Shown here: in pieces, positions 23,528-32,745 of the stretch
Numbering within the stretch: position 1 is the first letter of the stretch
Layout: every line of letters begins with the position of its first letter
Source: Letharia columbiana
Lineage: Eukaryota; Ascomycota; Lecanoromycetes; Lecanorales; Parmeliaceae
Direction: 5' to 3'
NCBI RefSeq assembly: GCF_014066305.1
Contig: NW_023501036.1
Coordinates: 507,501-571,500 of the forward strand
Length of the DNA: 64,000 bases
Position numbers and translations under genes: made by a program
Notes under the pieces: model-generated
Database searches by the model: none
What the model was told of the DNA's origin: nothing
The model's input: only the letters and a program-made list of their open reading frames with translations

Positions 23528-24323
23528 TCACATCTTCTTTTTATTTGTGTGTTTTGAGTATGGTTTAGACCGCTTGGAGCAGTGTCCAATTAAAGCTTCT
23601 CCGGAAAGACGACGCGAGGATGGCAGGCCAGCGACAATTGGCAGCCATTGGGGCAGCGAGGCTCCAGAATCATCGTTCCAGGCGTCCCGACGATCCAACC
23701 TTAGGTGAGACAATTGGCTGAGAGGAGTAGTGGGGTTTTGCTTATGCTTTCGGTGTGCGGCATCGATCGTTGAGATCAGCCGCTCCAAACAACCGAGACT
23801 TCCGATTGAGTCAAATATCGTGATCGACTTCAGGTTTGGGAGATAGAGGACGAGTAGTGCGACAACGGTCGATTCCCTGCCATCGAAGATTTCTCGTATC
23901 CAACTCTGTCGCATCCAGCGTTCGATGTAAGGACACGTCTCGATCTTAGCCAGAGTTGAATCTCGGCAGTCAGCAACGGCCGCCGCGGTCACATCCTGCT
24001 TGTCCCACTGCCACGTACCAGACCAATTTAAAGGTCTTTCATGGCATTCGTTGATGGGGATCTTGGCAGGATACCGTGCAAGAGTGTCATTGTGGATAAT
24101 TGCTCTCAAACAGTGGCCGGCATCTATCGTTTGGTGATTGTAGCCTCGCCGAGGAGATGTTCCAAATGCAAGCTCTTTTCATCTCCTTGTACTCCTTCAA
24201 TACGCCCACGGATAGCAAGCGAATGCGTTTGTGGCATGATGAGAATGATACGATGTCTTCAACATGAACCAAGTCAATGATCGGCATCACGATATCATTG
24301 GGCAAGTCGATAAGTGATGCCAT
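23528..24323 (-). pseudogene. F-box gene, apparently frame-broken
   Basis: Begins with a clear F-box (MASLIDLPNDIVMPIIDLV, then FSSCHKRIRLLSVGVLKEYK). Near 24150-24180 the protein-like reading moves to another frame (HCLRAIIHNDTLARYPAKIP, CHERPLNWSGTWQWD, LVLYLPNLKSITIF), typical of fungal F-box proteins. I found no GT-AG intron with a phase that joins the two, so an indel is likely. The second frame then ends abruptly after LPSSRRLSGEALIGHC. Either a decaying paralogue or an assembly indel. Orphan position in a repeat-rich island favours decay. Confidence 0.6.
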
Positions 24324-25340
24324 GTTGATGCCAGGATAGCAAGGCTAGCAGCTTAATGGGTACCTATGTAGATTATAAGTGCTAGAGAAAAGAACGAGGT
24401 TCGTAGCCGAGGATTAAATGGACATGATTTTGGTCAACACAGCGCCTTGGTCAGCACCGCAGTTTAACCTTGACACTTGATTGAGAATGGAAGTGGTCGG
24501 TAGTCTTCGGGCGAACACTTTACGGCCTTGTGTTGTAGGGCGGGCTAAGTGGCGTCGACTCCGGGACTGAGAGGTCAAACAAAACCACGAAGCCAACCAT
24601 GCCGAGGTCAGCATTGTTGTAGCGAACGAGCCACAGCACAGCGCCCGTAACAAAATCATGCATACACTTATCATCTGGTCAGGAACTCTAACGCACTCGC
24701 TCGAGACCTGGTAAAGGCCATGTGATTGAACGGAGGCGATCTTTACCTCCACCTATCTTTCGAGCAGTTCTCGACGACCTATCACGCATTCATAACCACC
24801 TCACTACCTCGTCTTTACCGCTTAGTCCCTCGGGCTTGTTAGCCTGGCCTACATCCACAGCCACCTCCTCTGCTAGAAGGTTAAAGCTAGGTTGATCGGC
24901 CGCAACATGCCTTACGTAGGACTACGACGAGGTCGTGATGATACACGAGGGTACGATTCTAGAGGGTTCTTACGTAGCGTATGCGGAATTGTAAACACTG
25001 TTTCCTTCACCGCATCCGGAGCTCCCCAAGGCGTTCTTGTTCGCCTTCGTTATTGGTTGCTCAGTTTGAACATTGCTGGCTTTTCGATACTTCTTTGATG
25101 TACGCATTGGTGATATACTGCCGCAAGTTTTGCTCTTCCCTCCCTGGCTCTATCATGCTCATCGAAAAGAAGGGGCAATTTTGGCATAGAGGTCTTGATG
25201 GAAAACCATTCAAGATTTTCTTTTGATCTATCCGAAAAGTTGACGAGGCGTTAGATCTTTGTGTGTGATGAAGCGCTGATGAGGACGTGGACGTAACATT
25301 AAATGGTTGGGATGTATGATGAAGGCGTAAATTACCGACG
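24324..25340. other. intergenic, no supported gene
   Basis: About 1 kb; open frames up to 112 codons but none with recognisable features. Nothing further seen. Confidence 0.4.
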
Positions 25341-25797
25341 TTATTGCATTTGTGGAAATACCTGTTCGTGAACTTGAGCAAATCCCTGAGTTCGTGTGAT
25401 TACATCGGCAACTTTGAGGTGGCACGCTCCGTATACCCAGCTCTTTGAGGAGAATTCGACATCCTGTATAATAATCCTTAGAAGTTCATGTACTTTTACA
25501 GTCGCTTGCTTTTTCACCAATCTGATTCACCTCACGTTGCTCCAACGCAAGCTCCAACAAGTAATGAGAGTTTACCATGCCCAATCTCCGTGCTTCTGCA
25601 TATAATGGTGTCAAATTTTCACTATTCGTCATAAAAGGAGCCAGGGATGGAAGAGGTCCAAGAGCCAAGGATGTTGCGAAAGTTTCAGGCCCATTCGCTG
25701 GCTGGTTTGCGAGCGCGATAGCCACCTCAATGCGCTCCTGTAAGGGCTTTTCGTAGTGAGAGAGGGTCAGCATTTTATTGCCACAGAGAGAAACCAT
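25341..25797 (-). pseudogene. orphan ORF with a frame break
   Basis: An ATG frame of 103 codons (MVSLCGNKMLTLSHY..., LTPLYAEARRLGMVNSHYLL, EQREVNQIGEKASDC) ends at a stop just after an A4 run (25494-25497 on the plus strand as T4). Dropping one A continues the protein smoothly (VHELLRIIIQDVEFSSKSWV, VADVITRTQGFAQVHEQVFP) to a stop at 25341, about 150 aa in all. Helical and possibly repeat-like, but no family is recognised. The break may be real decay or a homopolymer error. Confidence 0.45.
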
Positions 25798-26159
25798 CTT
25801 TTGGACCCATACACGAGCGGAGATCCGGCTCAGTATCAGTTTCCTCCTATGAGCAGGCGTGTGACCAACAATTCAACATTTTGGACGGGATCAAGTTTGT
25901 AACTATGCCAGCACATGGCCATGTCTAGGGATCTGTGATGCCGTCCTCCACTTGGATCTTTGAACGCTTGCACGCGAAGTCAGCATCACAGCGAGTGGAC
26001 GACAAGTAATGAGTTCGGCTGTCCGACCACATTTGACGAGCAGCTCGGCGGACAGGTAATAGAAGTTGGTAGAGATGTTTGCTGCAGGTGCTGATTGCGA
26101 TGGATGTTATGAGCTGATCATGCTGCAAATTGTTGCATATATCCGCTTGTCCCCTTACA

Positions 26160-26244
26160 GGGTGGTAAGTCACACCCCACCCCGGAACATACCCTACAGG
26201 TGTGCTATCCGGTGCTTTTGGGGTGGTATGTGACTTACCACCCC
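26160..26244. repeat. short inverted repeat with nested palindrome
   Basis: A perfect 15-bp arm (GGGTGGTAAGTCACA, 26160-26174) recurs inverted at 26229-26243. Inside the right arm GGGGTGGTA (26220-26228) faces TACCACCCC (26236-26244). It lies 58 bp past the stop of the rhodopsin-type gene. Could be a small foldback element or a transcript-end hairpin. Confidence 0.55.
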
Positions 26245-26301
26245 AGAAAGGAAATCATATTGAGCAAGATATCTCGCCTTGGTCATCCCAACCATATCTC
26301 A

Positions 26302-27806
26302 TCAGTTCCATCCTGCCCGGATTCCGCTTTCTACGTCGATAATTCTACCATTTTCCACATACCCTTTTCCCCCTGGACCAAAGGTAGCAATCCGTAGCGC
26401 CGCCGCTGAATATTCTTTATCAAAGACCGGCGAGGGTATTCTCGGAAGATTATTCTCCGAAAGTTGAAAGGAATTGCGTGTGAGAATTGGCGTTTCAATA
26501 TATGGAGCTCCGGTAGACCTCGAGCTTTCCTTGCTGCGGAGAGACTTTCGGTTGAAGTATGAAGAATCTTTGCTGGTCAGCTCCGGTGTAGTGGACTTGC
26601 GGAATAGTCTGCGCCAAGATGTTCGGCTGCTGGTGGAAAGGATCTTGAATCTCGATGATGAGCCGGCTTCCTTAAAGACGAGATGCTTGAAGAGTCTGGG
26701 CAGGACTGGCAGGCAGCCTACTATGATGCCGATTGCTATCTCTGCAAAACTAGGCCGTCGTCAGCAGGATGAAGACAGGTGTAGGACAGTGCAATTGCGT
26801 ACGCCCAAAGCCCAATCCTGTCGACATCTAATTGATAAGCAGGATTTATGGAGGGGACATGAATTAGCTCAGAACTGTACACAAGGCGCAAGACGCTTGC
26901 AAAACAAGCGAACAGCCCAAAACCGAAAACTGCAATGACACGGGACTTCTTGTACCAGGAGATTTGAAGGCGCCAGATTATTGGAAGTGGTAAGATTAAT
27001 ATCGAGAAGTCCGAGATAACGTTGATGATACCAGAGGCAACTCCGAGTTGATCTCTACCGAAACAATGCCCAGGGGTGGTGGGATCCCACAACTTTTGCC
27101 GAGGGGTACACTTTTTGGCATCAGCATCCTTTCGTCTTCTCGGATTTTACCACCAGAGGGTGGAAGATGGTTTTGCTCACTTCGAAGAGGTAAAGCAAGG
27201 TAATGATAGTATAGTAGAGTATGTTGGTCCAGATAAGACCTTGCACAAAGTAATGGAAATTGGTACCCCGGTGTGCCACGAATAGAGTGATGTACTGCAG
27301 GAGGATAGAGATCTTGACCGCGACCATGATTGGACAGTAGATAGCTGACTCGATGGACGAGAGCTGAGTGGAATCCTTGTTAGCAGTGCATTCAAGGGCA
27401 ACGGAGGTACAAAGCAGGGAAAAACGCCTACGTAGGCGATATGCTCAATCGATCCATCGCTCTTGCCAATAACAACTGCGAGCGCAATATAGGCCAAGAA
27501 GAATAGCTAAGTCAGCGTCGGTCAGCCGTCCGCCATTCTTACCATAGTACATTGCGTAGGTCGAGCGACAGATATCATACCCAGGCAAGAAGGGAAAAAT
27601 CTATCTTCTCTTAGCTATGATACTACTTGAAGGCAGGGGCTATCCAGAGGAGAATACTCACAGTCTTCCTTCATCATTGTTTTCGTGAGGCGCATCTTCG
27701 TGTATATGCGTGCACAGACCGCCAGAGTACTAATACCGAAGCCAAGTGCTAGGGTGAAAACCTCCCCAACGTGGAGCGAATGTCTGGAGAGCGAACTTTG
27801 GGTCAT
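26302..27806 (-). CDS. fungal rhodopsin-domain 7TM integral membrane protein
   Basis: Seven-TM protein of the large fungal rhodopsin-domain family (PF20684 type, PTH11-like relatives); not a retinal-binding opsin as far as can be seen. Six exons: 27806-27662, 27600-27581, 27506-27432, 27363-27151, 27110-26803, 26749-26302; all phases fit, 402 aa. The 20-nt exon 2 rebuilds the family's DYFSLLAW motif. The 40-nt intron 4 joins to CTPRQKLWDPTTPGHCF, the conserved extracellular segment. Later come ISDFSILILPLPIIWRLQIS and FAEIAIGIIVGCLPVLPRLF, then a Ser/Arg-rich cytoplasmic tail. The gene is intact despite flanking repeats: a TIR element begins about 130 bp upstream. Confidence 0.88.
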
Positions 27807-27938
27807 ACTTGCAAGGAGTTGGCTTCTTTTCAAGGACTGGTGAACGTTGGATATTCTTACTAACAAGAATGAAGAGATGAGAATGGGGCAAATTACCGAA
27901 TCATACCCCGAAAGTACGAATCCTTACCGAATCATACC

Positions 27939-28511
27939 CTAATTACCGAATCATACCCCTACACCAAATCACACCCAAATATGGGGTATGATTCGGTAAT
28001 TTGCCATTGCTTGGGGTATGATTTGGTAAGTTGTCAAAGTGGCCTCAAACTACGAAGGAGATAATCCGCGACCTGGCTTATTCGATCATAGAAATAAGGG
28101 AGTTTCTCCGACCGCATTTGATGAGACTTCTATCAGCCTAAAAACATCAGACGAAAGCCGAGTGGGCGAAATTTCGAGCCCGGGGGTGTCCGCACTTCAC
28201 GCTGCAGACACCCCTATTCGGGTCCCGTAGGCTCGGTAGGGCCCCCGAAGGAATAATTCCTACTACGCTGTGCAACGGGGCGGGGTAAACTTCGGGGTCA
28301 AACCCCGCCCCGAACCCCCCGTTGCGCAGCGTAAATACCACCGTTATCAATAATCAAGTCGACGATAAGCTTACCGCTATCATTACCTTCATTAAACCCT
28401 CTCATATCAGGAAGCTATTATTTTTCAAATCATACCCCAGCAATGGCAAATTACCGAATCATACCCCATATTTGGGTGAAATTTGGTGTAGGGGTATGAT
28501 TCAGTAATCAG
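27939..28511. mobile_element. TIR/foldback element (MITE-like), about 570 bp
   Basis: About 85-bp near-identical terminal inverted repeats: left 27939-28024, right 28427-28511 (core motif TTACCGAATCATACCCC, then an ATTTGGGTG-type spacer and a second inverted GGGGTATGATTCGGTAA). The roughly 400-bp interior has no transposase, only a 63-codon open frame (28039-28230) of unknown origin, and a GC-rich hairpin. Extra copies of the 17-bp end motif lie just outside the left end (about 27893-27937) and a partial one near 30480, suggesting nested insertion or slippage. I could not define a clean target-site duplication. Confidence 0.75.
28264..28333. repeat. strong GC-rich hairpin inside the TIR element
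   Basis: Arms 28264-28280 (TACGCTGTGCAACGGGG) and 28317-28333 pair with one mismatch. An inner stem of 10 bp (GGGGCGGGGT, 28277-28286, with 28302-28311) extends it. The remaining loop is small, so a long cruciform or RNA hairpin can form in the middle of the element. Confidence 0.7.
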
Positions 28512-28787
28512 TATATATAAAAGAATAAGGTAGGGCTGAGCTTGAAAACCTTGAATTTGTATGTGCAGCCAATCATAAATTCGGGTTCGCTACGCTCTTT
28601 GGTTAGACCGGCTGAGTCAGCCCGGTAGCCCTCCCGAGCTCCCTCATCAAAAATTTGTATGTAGAAGTTTTACACTTTGAGTACTCAGCTTGCGATATAT
28701 ACAGTTACTTCATAATTCCTCAAATTGTAGACCTCGCTTTGCGCTTTCTAACGCTGTAAAAATTATGAAGTTTGGCCTACTATTGAT

Positions 28788-28970
28788 GGATTAAATGGAT
28801 ATTCAAATATGGTAGTCATGGTAGTCACACCAGACGCGTCCGGGATCGGATAATAATCCTTCCACCTGTTTGTGTAACCATTTTCTTCCACCATTCTACC
28901 AATTCTACCAATTCTACCAATTCTCCAATTCCACCAATATGAACACAATCGTCTTCGGTACCCCTCGCCC
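28788..28970 (+). repeat. direct repeat copy A (duplicated gene start)
   Basis: About 180 bp that recurs at 29149-29310. Shared text includes CGCGTCCGGGATCG, ATAATCCTTCCACCT and a CCACCATTCTACCAATTC tract; copy A has extra 9-bp CTACCAATT units. Near its 3' end an ATG (MNTIVFGTPRP) begins a possible ORF whose likely continuation in another frame (GESATAGNRGRKRAQQLPTT, KRVERPSKEPERIRPP) is basic. Confidence 0.65.
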
Positions 28971-29148
28971 AATTAGAGCCCCTTACTGACGCCTCCAGGC
29001 CACCCCTCGGCGAATCCGCTACTGCTGGCAATCGAGGCCGCAAGCGAGCCCAACAGCTACCTACTACTGCTCATAAACGCGTTGAAAGGCCCTCAAAAGA
29101 GCCTGAACGGATACGTCCTCCCCTCATACTCCTCCCAAGCCAGCGATA

Positions 29149-29310
29149 GATGGGTTAAACTGACATTCAAATATTGTAGTCACACCAAACGCGTCCGGGA
29201 TCGAATAATAATCCTTCCACCTATTTGTGTAACTATTCTTCTTCCACCATTCTACCATTCTACCAATTCCACCAATATAAACACATTTACCCTCGGTACC
29301 CTCGCACTCA
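29149..29310 (+). repeat. direct repeat copy B
   Basis: Second, slightly shorter copy of the 28788-28970 unit with dispersed substitutions. The equivalent of the copy A start codon reads ATA. It leads straight into the tandem-repeat ORF, so the two copies look like duplicated 5' regions of one gene family. Confidence 0.65.
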
Positions 29311-29320
29311 GTTGAACAAG

Positions 29321-30060
29321 AGGAGGATCTACAACAGGCGAATGCGGAGAACACTGCGGAGAACATTGCGGAGACAGTCATCAGCAGCAGTGAGACAACA
29401 GGCCTACTCTCCACGGTCTCACACCAATCCACTCAGCCAGTGCAAGAGAAGTCATACAGCGGCGAATGCGGAGAACACTGCGGAGAACATTGCGGAGACA
29501 GTCATCAGCAGCAGTGACACAAAGGCCTACTCTCCACGGTCTCACACCAATCCACTCAGCCAGTGCAAGAGAAGTCAATACAGCAGGCGAATGCGGAGAA
29601 CACTGCGGAGAACATTGCGGAGACAGTCATCAGCAGCAGTGACACAACAGGCCTACTCTCCACGGTCTCACACCAATCCACTCAGCCCAGTGCAAGAGAA
29701 GTCAATACAGCAGGCGAATGCGGAGAACACTGCGGAGAAACCAAGCGGCAACAGGCCCCAAGCACCAAGAACACGGCTCAGCTCTCCAAGATCCCACGTC
29801 ATATGCTCTCCACGGTTCCATATCAAATCATCACTCAGCAAGCGGAGAATACCACTGCAACTTAGCCTATCATCCCCACTGCATTAAGAAGTAAGAGGAG
29901 GAACTACAACAGGCAAATGCGGAGAACACTGCGGAGAACACTATGGAGAACACTGCGGAGAAACCAAGCGGCGACAAGGCCCCCAGCACCAAGAACACGG
30001 CTCAGCTCTCCAAGATCCCACGTCATATGCCTCCACGGTTCCACATCAAATCATCCCGGA
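29321..30060 (+). pseudogene. decaying tandem-repeat ORF
   Basis: Four head-to-tail units begin at 29338, 29462, 29587 and 29714 (spacings 124, 125 and 127 bp). In the best-preserved copies the unit encodes about 42 residues, including QQANAENTAENIAETVISSS and GLLSTVSHQSTQ. The unequal spacings break the frame between copies, so the ancestral unit was probably 126 bp and coding. A second, longer duplication (29712-29830 and about 29909-30055) shares KPSG and STKNTAQLSKIPRHM segments. Ala/Glu/Asn/Thr-rich; no known domain seen. Confidence 0.6.
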
Positions 30061-30396
30061 ACGATGCATATTTGGACAATTGAAACCGTCCGATGTCTAC
30101 AGCTATTTCATTATTCGAAAAATTTCACTGCGGCAGGAGATATTGTGGGATTCACACCACTAATTGGCACGTTGTCTCTATTTCTTCCGATATTTCGATA
30201 CTTCTTGCCATAAGGACATGGCCTTTCTTTTTTGTAGGTAATTATTACACCTTCCTAATTAGGCCTTAGCGCGCCTCTCTCCGCACATATGTGCCTGTAT
30301 ACTACATAGATTAAATCAATTTCGTAGTGGTGGAAGTAGGTCAAAACGCACAGCAAGCGATCAGAGTTCGATTTGACTTAGGGCTAGGGCTAAAAT

Positions 30397-30463
30397 TCCA
30401 TTTGACTTGGAAAATCCAACTCCATTTGACTTAGAAAATCCAACTCCATGAATTTAATTCATG
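30397..30463. repeat. 24-bp tandem duplication followed by a palindrome
   Basis: TCCATTTGACTTRGAAAATC-type unit of 24 bp occurs twice back to back (30397-30420, 30421-30444), with a related ATTTGACTTA further upstream. It is followed by CATGAATTTAATTCATG (30447-30463), a palindrome with one central base. Confidence 0.6.
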
Positions 30464-31033
30464 GGCCTTTACTTGTTAGGGTATGATTCGTAGATCCCTT
30501 TTGGGTGAGATGAGAATGGGAGTTGGAAATCACAAGGGGCGGTAAGTTGTTCCTTTGCACTGGAAGAAAAGAGTGGGCGATACAAGGAGGGCATGTGATG
30601 AGTCTCGCGACACGAGCCATAGGCTGGAAGTACTCTGCAATCCCGCGCGACTCATATTGACTCTAGGCAAGGCCATTTTAAGGCAATTCTGCAAAGATCG
30701 GATCCGACTTCTCGAAGGGTTAAAAGATCTTCTTCGATGCAGGAACTGGACTTCTCTGCCTGATCAAGGGTGTGAGAGACCTTTTTGCATGCACGTCGGA
30801 ACGTCTACGGTTTGTTGCATAGAAACGGTGTGACGGTTCCTCAATGCCAAGGAAATCTAAAGTGTTCTGCACACGCTAGTAGATCTAGGGCAACGTACAT
30901 GTAGAAAAGCAACGGCTGCTACCTTGTGATACCGCATCAGCTGTCCCAAACAACTGAAATTACGACTCCTCTTTCTCAACGGATCGGCGTAACCTGATTA
31001 TCTCATTACCTCAGACCTAACTTCCGTCTGGCT

Positions 31034-32745
31034 ATGGTCATGGGCGACCTTCTCTCTCCCATCCTTTCACTCGTACTGGGAGGAACCGTATTAGCTGCGC
31101 TGTATCTACTCACCCGGCGCCTTGCAACCCGTAGAGCCCAACAGAAGATTATCAAGCAGTGCGGCTGCAAACCCCCTGCCAAATTCCCTCTAAAAGATCC
31201 TTTCTTCGGCATAGACGCCATTTACGACGCCCTTCGCGCCGCCAAAACCAAAAGTTTTCTGGATCACAAGAAGGGTCATTATGAACGCTATGGCAATACC
31301 TTTTCTTCTAAGCTTTCAACCTTGTCTGTCATCAGTACGATCGAACCCGAGAATATTAAGACAGTTCTTTCAACAGCATTCAAAGATTACGTTGTTGGAG
31401 CACCCAGGCGTGATGCCTTTTTCCCAGTTCTTGGAAACAGCGTTCTTCTTGCCGATGGTGCACAATGGGAGCATTCGCGAGCCCTACTCCGTCCGAGTTT
31501 TGCAAGCAGCCAAGTCTCTAACTTGTCAACATTAGATACTCATGTGGAGAATCTCATCAGAGCCATACCACGTGATGGATCAGCAGTAGATCTGGGTGAC
31601 TTGTTTCAACGTTATACAGCTGATGTGACCACTGATTTTATGTTCGGCGAGTCGATCCAGTCCCTGTCGCACCCGAAATCCTTCCAAGATCACCTGATGA
31701 GAGCATTTCGAGACGCTCAAACAGGCGGAGAGCGACGGTTCCGCCTGGGCAGCTTCGCGAAATTTGTGCCACAACCAACGTTCTACCAGGCAGTCAACCG
31801 GGTGCACACATATGTGGATGCACACATTGACAAAGCGATCAAACAACATGAAATGCTACAGCAATCGCACAATGATCCAGGCCAAGAGCATGGAAAATAC
31901 GTCTTTTTGCACGAGCTCCTCAAGCTCACTGGTGATGGACAGACCCTTCGAAATGAGCTCATTGCCATCTTTTTCGCGGGGCGTGACACTACAAGTGCCC
32001 TTCTATCGAACCTGTTCTTTGTCCTCGCCAGAAATCCTCACATCTGGCAGCGCCTTCGTGACGAGGTCAATCAACTGCAAGGGCGGAAGCCAACCTTGGA
32101 TGAGCTTAAAGCTATGAAGTATCTGGGATGCTGCTTGAATGAAGGTCAGGTCCATCCACTTCTTTGATCCCGAGATTATGCTGATATTCAGTTCATAAAG
32201 CACTTCGGCTCTATCCTGTAGTCCCGGCATCGTCGCGTGTTGCAGTCAGAGATACGGTCCTTCCGGAAGGTGGGGGAGTCGACGAAAAGTCTTCGGTCTT
32301 CGTGCCTGCCGGGACTCTGGTGGTTTTCCATTACTTTGCTCTTCACCAACGGAAAGATCTCTGGGGCCCTGACGCAGGTGAATTCCGGCCAGAGCGCTGG
32401 CAGAACGAAAAGACATCTTGGGTAATTCTCATACAGTGTTTTACCTTCAAAGATGAATGCTTATGCGTGCTGACACAATTGCAGAAATTCTTGCCGTTTG
32501 GTGGCGGGCCCAGAAACTGCATTGGTCGTGAGTCTCTTCCTATCATCAATGTCAGCGGCAGCACTCACCATAATTTTGCATTTGTTGTAGAGCAATTCGC
32601 TCTCACTGAGGCCTCGTATACAACCGTTCGTCTAGTGCAGACATTTTCAGCTGTGATGAGCCGCGATACCGAACCATGGACGGAAAGCTTAGGTGCTACT
32701 TGTAGCTCTGCGAATGGAGTGAAGGTAGCCATGACACCGTGCTGA
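31034..32745 (+). CDS. cytochrome P450, CYP52-like monooxygenase
   Basis: Membrane-anchored haem monooxygenase; CYP52-type enzymes omega-hydroxylate alkanes and fatty acids, but the substrate here is not known. Four exons (31034-32144, 32201-32421, 32485-32527, 32591-32745), introns 56, 63 and 63 nt, phases consistent, 509 aa. N-terminal anchor LSPILSLVLGGTVLAALYLL; I-helix FFAGRDTTSA; ExxR formed across intron 1 as E-A-L-R (acceptor ATAAAG); PERW motif FRPERWQ; haem-binding loop FGGGPRNCIG with the Cys ligand at the 3' end of exon 3. Using the nearer ATTCAG acceptor would break the ExxR. Sits alone beside the repeat island. Confidence 0.93.

Noticed and set aside
28039..28230. 63-codon ORF in the foldback element as a transposase
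   Set aside because: Too short and without any transposase motif; listed only as interior sequence.
29338..29840. CRISPR-like array from regular ~125-bp repeats
   Set aside because: Units are contiguous coding-like tandem repeats without unique spacers, and the genome is fungal.
31034..32745. Secondary-metabolite cluster around the P450
   Set aside because: No synthase, transporter or regulator gene nearby; the neighbours are repeats and a 7TM gene.
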